In this document: piece after piece, positions 19,758-31,700 of the stretch | Numbering within the stretch: the first letter of the stretch is position 1 | How the letters are laid out: every line of letters begins with the position of its first letter | DNA from: Bacteroidaceae bacterium | GTDB lineage: Bacteria; Bacteroidota; Bacteroidia; Bacteroidales; Bacteroidaceae | NCBI GenBank assembly: GCA_017450985.1 | Contig: JAFSSN010000043.1 | Span: 1 to 32,374, forward strand | Reading direction: 5' to 3' | DNA length: 32,374 nt | Translations under genes and position numbers: made by a program | Notes under the pieces: model-generated | Database searches by the model: none | What the model was told of the DNA's origin: nothing | What the model saw: the letters and a program-made list of their open reading frames with translations, nothing else

Positions 19758-22700
19758 CTACTGTTGTCTCTCCTGTTGATTCCACGGCTTATACACTGCC
19801 TTTTCCGCAGCATCTACAGCCTCATTTATCAATTCCCAGAACTTTTCGCTTCCGAACTCTGCCTTTTTAATATCCTTCACAAGCTCTCCATCGTCCCATG
19901 CCGAATATATTGCGGCGGCTTTCGGATGTCTCTTTGCAAAATCTGCAAATTGTCTGTCCCATTCCTCGTCGGTAATGTCCTTCTTGTTCAATGCAGAAAC
20001 CTTTTCCTTCGCAAACTCATAATCGTCCTCGAAGTCCTTGTACATGCCATAATGCACCCAATTTTCACGCTCTTCTGTAGCCTTTGTGTAGAAACGCTTT
20101 GCTATTGGCCACTGGCTGCTGTCGGTCTCCTTATCATCACCTTTGTCTATTACCATCGAAGCAATGTCACCGACCATTTCTGCCACACCGCCACCATAGT
20201 TCTGTATCACATGCTGCCATGCCGCTGGGTTCATCCATCTGCCGCTCATGTCGCCTGCGACATCATCATCATAGCCAAGCCACTCATTCATTTGCTTTGA
20301 AATAGAAACCAGCGGCGACCATGTGCTTGGCTTTGCTTTCTTGTATTCGGGCAAATGCTCCTTGTACATATTTTCATACCACAGCGTGCCACCCATGAAG
20401 TTCTCATTGTTGGCAATGTCCGCTAAAGTTCCGTATTGCTCAGGCATGATAAAACGCAGCAGACTCCATTGCTTGTAGTTCGTTTGACCCTCTAATGAGA
20501 ACATCGTGCGTATCTGCTCCACAAGTGAATATGCCAATTCAAAGTCATCACACTTACCAAAGTGGCGTGTCGCAATGGCTTCGCCCATGCCGTAGAACTC
20601 ACGGAACCCTTGCGCTATAGGCATCTTGATGTAGCCATTACCTGTGAATATAAGAATATTGTTCCGTCTGGTGTACTCGTTCTGAAGCCAGTAGTCATAC
20701 TTGTCCTTATCATCGTCGCCGTCGCCTCCTGCAAATGCCTCCACAAGCATCATATTGACGTATGGCATGATTGCACCGAGAATAGGAAGATGCAGAGTCG
20801 CAACAGCCATACGCACGGGGTGCTTCTTTCCCAATCTGTAGAACTGTTCCAGCGACTGCACTATTGGATTGAAGAACATTTTTTCATAACGTAGTGTGTT
20901 GGCTACAGCCCCCCACACTCCAGGCGTTACCTCTGAACCCTTCTTGTTGAAGTTAACCGTTATGTCCTTCGCCGCTTTTACACTTGTTAGGATGTCCTTG
21001 CCATCCCTGCGCTCAGCAACGTAGGTGTTAAACCTCGGTATCAACTCCAGCGTCTCGCTGAGCCAGCTAATCGCAGCCATCAATCCACCTATGGCCTTCA
21101 CAGGAGCATATCCTGCCTTCTGCAAGGCATTCAGACTTGCCCACCTTCGCTTGTTCTTCGCCTTCCACTGCTCCACGTCCTCCAAGTGCGCGTAGCCTGT
21201 CATGCCGCCATTGTCAAGGAACTCCCTGAAATATGTGCTCATCTTGCTGTCGCCAGCTTTGAAGCCAGATTGACCCTTGATGACGTATGCCATGCTTACA
21301 GGGAGATTGGCAATGTACTTTGCCATGTCAATCAATCCCTTGTCAACGTATGTCATTGCAATGCTGTGACCAAGGTCACGCACAAAGTTTGACACGGCAA
21401 ATGTTGGCTTGTACGTTGTAAGCATTGAACTATAGTAACGCTTTGTATCCTTGAAGATGAAGTCCACCAACCTTGCAAGTGGATTGTTGCCGGGCAATGC
21501 ATTTCCGGTTTTGCCATTTACGGCTTGTGCCGCTCTTGGGTTGCCGTTGATATAGACGATGTTTGGCTTTCCACCTATATAAGCCACTACTGCATGTTCG
21601 GGAATGTTCTTCTTGTCTATATGGAAACCGATGTCCAAGGCGTTACGCTGCCTTTTGGCTTTCCCTTGCTCTTCCAACGCACTCATCTCTACCTCGTGCG
21701 TTTCAAGTATGTCAGCAACCTGTTCGGGTGTAGCATCTTCAGGGATTGCCGGGAAATTAGATACCCATTCGCCCCATGCATTCTCCACAAGCCACATATC
21801 ACGGACACTGCACACGTCCGTTGGATAGCGACTTGCCATATTAAACAGGCGTATCTTCATATTATTCCTGTTTCCTTGCAGTATGGAACTGTAACCCATA
21901 TTGCCAATTGTTGCCAACACATCGTCGCTGGTGGTTGTTCGGCCTTTTGCAGCTTTCAGCGTTGCATTGAATGCACCGCCATAATCTCCCCTCACATAAT
22001 CATACACATCTTCTGCCGTATCAGCATCCCATCCGCGCAAAGGAACATAATACTTGAACATATCGCGCACCTTCTCGTAGGTAGCCTTGCTCATCATACC
22101 GCATTTGAAGCCATGCGCCAGTGTCTCTTTCGTGGCAGTGTTGATGGCTTCCCACAGCTTGGCGCACGATTCGCCGTGCTTCGCCTCAAACTCCTGTACG
22201 ATGCGTTCAGCCTCAGCCTCTATCTCCTCGATGCCTTCCTTGCTTGTTATCTCTGTCAGACCAGAGTAATCACGTTTGCGGAAATCGTCAAGTGTCTTTT
22301 CTCCATCGGGATGCTCCTTCTTGTATTTCTCAAAGTCGCGTTCCGCAAACACTCTGTTGCGCTCCAATCCATGCTTGCATATCAGATACTCGTTAAGTTC
22401 CTTTACGCTTGCGCCTTCCTTCGCAACAATCTTATCCGCAATCTTCATCATTGGCGTATAGTAATCCTTATAGAACTTCTCCTGTTGACGCATGTTGAGA
22501 CTGCTGAGCGTGTTCTCGTACTTGTACGCATCCTCAAAGCTCGCAAGTTTCACCCCGAATTTCTTCTCCACAATCTCTTGCAGCTTCTTCAATGCAAGCA
22601 TAGAGTCTTGGAACGCCTCACGGAAATTAAAGCTTGTCATACGGAGCGTTCCCTTCTTTCCAGTGCTCACAGCCTCGTTATAGGCTTCCTTTGTTCCGTC

Positions 22701-25700
22701 AATATCACCATCCCTGAAAAGAACCTTACCGCCTCTCTCTGCCACCATGTCTTCTTCAGCCTGTCTGCTCATGTCCAAACGGCCTATGCTGAATATGTTG
22801 TAGCGAGACTTCTCATAATTGCCCACATCAAGCCTGTCCTGCATCACAACATCTTCCGCAACACGGAAGGGATTGCGATAATGTCCTGGCTCGGCAAGGT
22901 TCTCATAACTGCGCCATAAGATATAGCGAAGCTCGTTGTCGCTTATTTCAGCGCCGCCGTAGCTGGAGAGGCCTATGCTATGCAGCATGTCGAAGAATAG
23001 CATCTTTATCTCATGCCACCAACCTTGCTTGTCGGCATTCTCAAAGTCGGTCTCCTCCGCAAGCTTACCAAGATACTCCTCCGTCGCTGTACGGATATTA
23101 AAGCCATACTTCGCGGATAGCTCGGCTATCTTCCTGCGTATCTCGGGCGTTGCGTGCTCATAGACATTATCAAGGAACTGCAGGAAGTTCTTGCCAAACA
23201 ATTCACGAAGGCCGTAGTGGTTCACACCCTCATGCAGCATCGTCTGCAGCACATCATGCGGACTGGCATGGTTGCCAAGAATAATGACTATCTTCCCTGT
23301 CTTCGGGTCAAACCATCCCTTCGACTGCCTATCCTCGTCGGTCAGGTTCTCAAAGCTTATGCCGTCAAGCTCGTCGGCACTATCCACTATTGTTACCCTG
23401 TCGCCGAGGTGCATCTTTGCGGCCATGTCCTCAGCGGTGTTCCGCTTCTCGCGTTGCCTGCGATTCCACCAGGTATCATGCTGCCTCTTCGTGTAGCCAG
23501 CTGCCTTACTTGCGGCAAGGCTCTCGTCGTAGGATAGCTGCTGCGCTCCATCGCGCTCTAATGTTCGGGATTCGCCCTGCGGCTCTTCTCCTCGTCCTCC
23601 GCCACGAAGCTGTTCTTCCTGAACTCCTCCCAAATCTGCCAAAGTGTTCTCTTCGGCTTTGGACTTTCTTGCGGCTTCTTCTGTTCGTCTGTCATAACCT
23701 ATAGTGCTTTGTCCGTTTCGTCTTCCTCCAGATAATGAGGGTAAAAATTTTCCATGAGTTTCTTCACTATCTTCTGAGTCTTCTTCGCCTTTTCTTCTTT
23801 CTGCCTCTTCTCTTCCTCTTTCATATCCTATACTCTTTAATATGTTCTCAATACGTTCACTGTCCTCCCAATCAAGCATGTCAAGTATCTCTTGCGTGCG
23901 ACCTTCTACCATCGCCTTGCTCAACCAATAGACAAAGAACTCTTCTTTTTTCTGTTTTAACTCTTTCCCTTCATATCCTTTCTCTATGAACGTCCAATCC
24001 TTAAAGCCTCCGTCTTTTGGTGCTGCATCGAAGAAGTGTTCAGCAATGCCTCTTGGCTCTTCTTCGTACCAATCATGTAGAATGCCATGTATATTCTCAT
24101 GGAAGAATACTTCTTCTGCTTGATTAGGCTCAATTCTGTCTGCAAAGATAGTGATTTTTCTGTTAAGCCTGCTATACCCGCCAATGGAATGTCTTGATTT
24201 GAACAGTTTTTTTAATTTCTCGGCCTGTTCGTGCATTTCTTCTACCGACATTTCTGCAATATCCTCTTCCGTTGCCCCAATCGCTCTAAAGAAATCCTCG
24301 TCGCCTACATTGTCAAGCCTGATAAACTGCACTGGCTTCCCATTATACTTCTCGTTCAACTCATCGAAACGCCTCTTAATCTCCTGCACTTTTATTTCCT
24401 TGTTCAGTGCCTCTACTTGTTCGTCGGTCACCGCTCCTGCCTCTCTCTGTTGAGGCTCACGACCTGCGGCCTTCACAAGTTCGTCAACTTCACTTGGCTT
24501 CAGAATGCGCCTTACCTTCATGGCTCCAGTGATAATCCAAGGGTCTGTTGCAGGGTTGGGGTTGGTGCGGTATCTGTATGAGCCATTAACGGGTATATGG
24601 GGCAGTCCGGCAAGCGAATCTTGGTAGTTCCCCGACTCGTTAATGCCGTAGCTCATAGCCTCTTCCTGATAGTTCACATCATTGGCATATTCGACCTCAG
24701 CCCAAACAAAGTTACCGGGGAAATACTTTCCTACCTTGATTATCTCGCCTTTCTGATTGGTAATGCCAAGAGGGTTATCCACCTTCTCGCCTCTGTTGAA
24801 CTGCAAGGCGTAGGGAATGACACCAAGATGCCAGCCAGGACGGTTAGCGAGGGTTCCACTGCCTCCCTGCGTTCCCTTGCCTCCGGCTTTCACTTTCTTG
24901 CGGCCAGTCTTTGATGTGGCAACTATGGGTGCAGCATCTGCATCGAGCCATACGCCTACGGGCGTATCTTCTCCGTTGGGGTTGGCTACCATAGGAGGAT
25001 AGAGTTTGCCGTCCTTCAACACAAAGACTTTGTTGCCTGTCCCTTTGCGTACAGGAGGCTCTTCTTCGCGCATACGGTAGAGCTTGCCATCCTCATCATC
25101 GTTGTCCTCTTCTTCTGCTTCCTCTGCCTCTGTTATGTTGGTGGCCTCATCTACGTCAGCATCCATTTCGGCATACTTCTTTTCCTTCTCTTCCAGTTCC
25201 TTCTTCATCAGTTCGGCATACTCATCAAGACGTTCATGGGCTGTTGCAAGCTCTTTAGAATACTCGAAGGGCTTGCCAAAACGCTCACGAATCTGTGCAA
25301 GTGACTTTTCGCACCTGTCTAAGTTCCGCTCACCACGTTCTATAAATTCTTGGAAGTCCTTTCCGCTGACAACATTCTTCATGATGTCTTCAAGTCCTTC
25401 GCGTAGCAATGACTGGTGAACAGGCACGTCTTTCAGGCCAAATGCTTCACAGGAGTACGTCATTTTGCGGCGCACGGCACTGAACAGCGTACCTTGGTCT
25501 TGCTTCGTTTCTATGCTTTGCTCGGTGGTAAATACAAAGTCTATACCTCCGACATTCACAGTCAATCGGCGCGTCTCAGAGTGAAGGGATGGATTGTCTC
25601 TCAAATTGCTCTCCACCTCTTTTATGGACTTGTTGTACTCCTTGATGAACTCTGCCATTGCGTCAACAGAAGCGAAAGTCTGTTTGCCTACGGTAATGGT

Positions 25701-28700
25701 TTTCTCGGCAGGCAACGACTCTGTTGTTGCAAGGTTGGTGCGGTTCTTTTCAAGCCATTCCTTCCACATCTTTATTTCGCACTCTAACCTTGGTATCTCG
25801 TTATGGCAATACGTCTGGTCTGCCTCGTACTGTTTCTTCTTAGCCTCGTACTTGCGCACGTCCTTTTCGGCCTGATTCTTCAGCATGGCATACTCAGAGC
25901 CGGACAACTGCGCAACGGTATCGCCGAATACATCTTCTTCCTCTTCAAGTGCTCGGTTCTCCATCGTGTTAGCCATCATCTGTTTGCCGTTCATGATGCT
26001 GTCGGCAATGGCTCCTTTGGTCTTTAGACGCTGGTATGCGGTTACGTCCAAGGAATCCTCTACACCGAAGCGGAGCACACGGACTGGCTTGTTCATGTCC
26101 TTATGGAGATTCCCTTGTCTCAGGATGCGGCCATTACGCTGTGTATAGTCCATCGGCCTGTTTGGTGCGTCAAGATGTATCAGGGTATGCAGGCGTTCCT
26201 GAATGTTCACGCCAGTACCGAGCGTAAAGGTGCTGCCCATGATAACACGAACATCGCCACGATTTACCTTGTCGAAGATTTCAAGCTTCTTCTTAACGCT
26301 CATTCCGCTCTTCATCACTACTATCTGCTCGGCTGGCACTCCTTGCGCAATCAGCTTCTCGCGGATGTCCTCGTAGAGATTGAAACCGCTCTTCTTATTT
26401 TGATAGTTGTCGGCAAAGACTGCCACCGTACCCTTGTAGGAATCGGTTTCGCTAAGGCTCTTCAATATCTGCCTTACGGCTTCATTGGTCTTGCTCTGTG
26501 GCTCATCGGTTGCATCGCTCATTACCAATCGTGCATCCACGGCTGCGGCCTTGGCAATACCGTACATCGTCAGGGGAATATGGCTATTCTCCTTCTTCTC
26601 CTTGCCGCTCATCTTGTCGTATTCGTCAAGCTTCTTCTTCACGAACTTCATAATGCTACGAAGGGCGCGTGTCTGCGGTAGGTAGATGTCAGTTGCCTTT
26701 CCATCTTCCATATCTGGAATCTTGCTTTCCTTTCCTTCTGCGATACGCTGTGCCTCAATATCCTTGTTTAGCACAGTGTCGGCCACACCTGCCCATATAC
26801 GCACAAGCTCAGGAAGGTTGATGTAACCTGCAAAGCGGTTGTTCTCCTTGAACTTGCCACTGGTGGTAAACTCCAGCATCTGTGTAAGGTTGCCGAAGTT
26901 GCGCACAAAATCGTCAAAGTAGAAGATGCCGTATTCCTTCATAGTGTCGGATGGCATCAGGTAGCGCATGAACGTCCATATCTCTGCGGCTGTATTGCTG
27001 ATTGGGGTTCCAGTGGCGAATATGACGTTACGGCCATTGTTCTTCTCCAATACGGCTTGCGTCTTTAGATAGACACCTTGTGCCTTCTTGCTATACGATG
27101 GGTCAACGCCTTTAACGCCTCTCTGCATGGCAGTGGCAAAACCAAGGTGTTTGTATTCGTGAGCCTCATCAACCAAGATGGCATCAATGCCCATATCGTC
27201 GAAGTTCTCCACATCGTCCGTCTGTCGGTCGAGCATTTCCAAAGCCTTCACCTCGGCGTTCTGCATGGTGACGGCACGCTTCTTTTCGTCGCGCTCCTTG
27301 CGCTTGGTGCTGATGGTGTCGGTCAGTCCTGCCAGTTCGTCTTTAAGGCTTTCAATCTCCTTTTCGGCCTGACGTACTATCATGCTTTGTCCTTGGGGGT
27401 CTGAGTCCTTCATCTGCTCCAGAACGAGAAGCTTTTCCTCTATCTTGTCCTGAACGAACTTCATTTGACGCTCTTCACTGTCAGGAATACGCTCAAAGAC
27501 AGACTGAGGAACAACAATCATATCCCAATCGTTGTACTTGATTTTAGCATAGAAATTACGTCTGCCTTCTCCTGTATGGTCTTTATCATCCAGCGTCAGC
27601 ACCTTGGCGTTAGGATATAGTTCCTTTGCGCTCTCAACAAACTGGCCTACTGTTGCATTCTGCACTACTGCCATTGGCTTTCTTGCTATACCAAGACGGC
27701 GCATTTCCATTGCGGTAGTGATAAGCGTGTAGGTCTTGCCGCTACCGACTTCATGGGCAAGCAACAGGGGTTGTGTTGTTCCTCTTATGGCTGCTTTGGC
27801 TTGATGCGGACGAAGTGCGAACTCTTTTCCGTCAACCATTGTGGCTGCTCCACCAAAGTGAGTCGGAACAAACTCGTCAGGTATCTCCTTCGGAACATAG
27901 TTGTTGAACATCTCATTATAGATGCGCTCTATGTGCTCACTCATGGTTGGGTCGCTTTGCATCTTTGCCCTTGCCCAATCCTTGAAGTCCTGACGTATCT
28001 CGTCTATCTTGTTGGAACAGGCTTGGGTGGCCTCTTTATCCGTTATTGTCTCGGTGGAGCCGTCCCATTTCTTGTGTGTCTCGCTGACGGTGATAGTCTT
28101 GTTCTGCATGGCAGCTTCAATGAGCTGTGTTCCCATGATGGTTTTGTGAAGCATTTCACTGACTACGCCCATTGCACGGTTCTTCTGTTCGGCTACATAG
28201 AAGGGTGTTTTCATAAACCATGTACCGCCAGCAGTCGTGAATTTAACGTCGATATCGGTCTTTTCCTTCACATACTCTTCATACAGTTTCGGGTCTATCC
28301 ATGACGAACCGATGCTAAAGTCTATCAGGTGTGCAGGAATGTTCATGGGGATAACAGCCTCTAACGCCTTGATGTTGGCATCATACTGGCCGTCGCTATT
28401 GTTGGCCTGTGCCTGTGCAAGCTTTTCCCTGACGTTTCCGCTCAGATATTCATAGCTCACTTCCATCTGCCTTGTGGCAGGATTCTCAAAGCCACGCCCG
28501 GACGCAATAATCTCGGCCTTCACGGATTCTTCTGTGTGCTGCCCATTAACTGCATTAAGCTTATCCACAATCCAAGGCAAATCAATCCTTCCATGTACAT
28601 AGATGCTTGCAATAATGCCGTCCTTTACGTCCTTTGGTTCGGGGGCTTTCTCCTTATCGACAACACGCTGACTAAAGATGTCGGTCTTGCCAAACTCCTG

Positions 28701-31700
28701 TATCCGCTTGCCGCTTACGTCGGCTCTTTCGCTGAACTTCTCCAGTGCAAGAATGTTAGCAAAATCAACGTCATTCTTCAGGAAAGAAATGGAGGTATTC
28801 TTGTGAAGATGTCCGTATGTCTTGACAAAATCATCGTAGGTTTTGTTCAAAGCCCGCAACAATGGCTTCAAGCCTGCATCGTCATCGTTCTCCGTTTGGT
28901 ACTGCAGCAGGTCGGAAAGGGCTTCCTTGATGCCATGATATGCCTCAAAGCATTCTACCTTTGTCTTTCCTTTTACCTTGTTGGCATTGACAGCCAAGGG
29001 TACAGCCATTCCGCGCTGAGCAATACAAAGCTGGCCATTGCTTACAACGATGCTTCCCTCCTTGACACCTTCGCCAAGGTCTTCATAAACATCTACTGCT
29101 CCGTCGGGCAATGCCCCATTCGGGACGGAATAGGATTCCCATTCCTTTTCAGCAAAGCTTTCTGCCCATGCTTTCAGCATTTCGTCCTGATTCTTGTCTT
29201 TCGACGGATAGAGTGCCTTGCTTGTCGGTCTGAATGTCTCGCCCTTCTCAAAGCCGAAGTGCATTTCTCCAGCCATCATTTCAGGATGCTCAACAAAGTA
29301 ACTGTTGTAGTCCATTGACAAATGCTTAATGATGGGGATTTCCTGACCCTTCACGCGCTTTGTTTCGCCTGTGTCATAGTCTGCCGTGCGTTCTCCCGTA
29401 GTGGAGAGCACATCAATGGCGTGTGTGGACTTCATGCCGTTTACGCGCTTACGGACAACAATAATATCAGAAGTGGCTCCAGTGCCGCCAAAGGTTTCAT
29501 TGTGCATACGGAATGCACCTACAACGTCGGCACCGCCTTCCTGAATAATCCACTCGCGAAGCTTTGCACTGTTGTCAAGCGTACCGCTGCTGGTGATGAA
29601 GATGCCAATACCTCCTTCTCTCAGCTTGCGCACATTCTTGGCAATGCAGAAGTCGTGAATATCGTGGAACTTCTTGCTCAGGTCTTTGTCGCCTGTCGTA
29701 TCGTTCACGCGCAAGCCTGTAACGAAAGGAACATTGGTAATAGCCAAGTCAATGCTACCATTTTCTACCTGGGTAGCCTCAAAGCCCTGTACATCTACCT
29801 TTGCGTCGGGATAGAGCAGGGAAAGGATATTGCCTGTTGTCTGGTCTATCTCTACGGCATGGATATTGCTACGCTCGCTCATGTCGGTTGGCATGTGACC
29901 TATGATGTCACCAATACCAGCACTGCCTTCAAGAACATTGCCGCCTTGGAATCCCATTGCCTTTGCAACGTCCCACATGGCATCAATCACGTTTGCAGGG
30001 GTATAGTAGGCACTATTACGGCTCATGTTGGCTTGCTGGTAGGCTTCTTCGCCTAACAGCTCACGGAGGTACTGAGGTGTCGGCTTACCGTTCGTGTAGG
30101 CCGTGAAGTTCTCAAATGCCTTGCCTAAACCTCCCCATCCGCTGAACTGACGCAATACTGCCATCTGTTCGGGTGTAGCCTGTTCGCCACTCTCCATGAG
30201 CTGTTTCATCAGCTCAATGGCCTTGATGTTTGCCTCTATACGAGCATCAACACCTTTAGGAGCGTAGTTCTTGCCGCGCTCTGCATGGTTATTCCGTAAG
30301 TTCTTGGGGTTGGCTGGCCGTTCTAACGGCTGCTGTGTCCGACGCTTTTGTGCCGGAGCTGTGTTGTTTAGCTGGTCAGAAGGTCGTAATCCGTCATGCA
30401 GGCGTTGTTGTACTGGCTCCACGCCTCCTTGCGCTCCTCTTCTGTCAGTTCGTCCACTTTCTTGCCCAGCTTCTTTGCCATTGGCTCGTAAACTGCGTTC
30501 TCCGCTGTCAGTACCGTCGGCTGGCAATCCTTCGGTGCGTACTGCATCATCAGTTCTCTCATGTCCATTGTCTTCTGTGTTTCCGTTAAACAAATCTCCC
30601 ATGAAGCTGGGTGACTGCAAAGTTACATCTTTTTTCTTTCTCTTTGAAGTTTTCTTGTCTTTTTTTGCATCGTCGAGGATTTTTTCTACTTCTTCGGTGC
30701 TCACCGGCTCCTTCGTCTCGTCGGCTACCATCAGTTCCTCGGGCTTAATACTTTGCCCGTTGGTGAGGTATATGTTATCAAGATGAGGCTCGCTAAATTG
30801 TGTCGCGCTGACTTGTTCGCCGCTACGCATCACGGCAAAAATATAAACCCTCTTACCTTGATGGTAAAACTTGGCATCCCTGTTGTCGAGGTCTTTTTCT
30901 GTCATAGGACGAAGCGGAGTGCCATCCAAAGCAACACCTTCCGACTGAACCTTGCGGCCGTCGTTGCGCTGTTCAGCAAGTTTCTCCTTCGCTTCTGCTG
31001 CCTGCTCTTCTGCATCCTGCTCCTTGACGATTTCCTCTGCTTTCTCAAACAAGCCTGCCACTGTGTCTGATGCGTCAGCGTCGGGCTTAATGGAAAGCAC
31101 ATCAAACTTCCTCACATCATCGTAGCTGTCCATCTGCTCTACGTATTCCTCTGCTTCCGGCATGTCACGCACAGCATTGTAGAACGATTTGAGGTAGGGA
31201 CGGATGGTATCGCCCAAGTCGGCTATCATAGCCTTGGCATAGTCGGCAAATTTTGTCAGGCCACGCTCTATGTGTCCGACGGCAAGCTCTGCACCGATAG
31301 CAAGGATTTCGGGGTCAACGCCCATATTAAGTTGCCCCAGCATCTTCTTACGCAGACGCTCCTTCAGTTCTTCCATGCGCTCGTCGCTGACAAGTCTTTT
31401 CGGCTCTTCTGGATTAGATTCGCTTACAGGCTGCTTGTGCTGCGTCGGTTCTTCCTGCTCTGTCGCTAAAGCCATGTCTTGCAAGGATAATGGCTGCTCA
31501 TCATCCAGGGCTTCTGCATCAAGAACGGTATTTGCAAAAGTTTCTGCGCTCATTTCGTCACGCATCATGAAACCTCCGTCCTCGTTGCTCCACCATCCTG
31601 CCCACTTCTTGGCAAGGGCTTTTGCCTTGCGCTGCGTCTCTTTGTCAAGCTCGTTGCCGAACTTCACAAGATGCATGTTCAGAACCTTGCCGCTCTTCGT

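Noticed and set aside
21525..22919. 464-codon plus-strand frame inside the giant gene region
   Set aside because: It is antisense to a continuous coding frame and has the hydrophobic and Cys/His-rich composition of a reversed frame. No motif or ribosome-binding site supports it.
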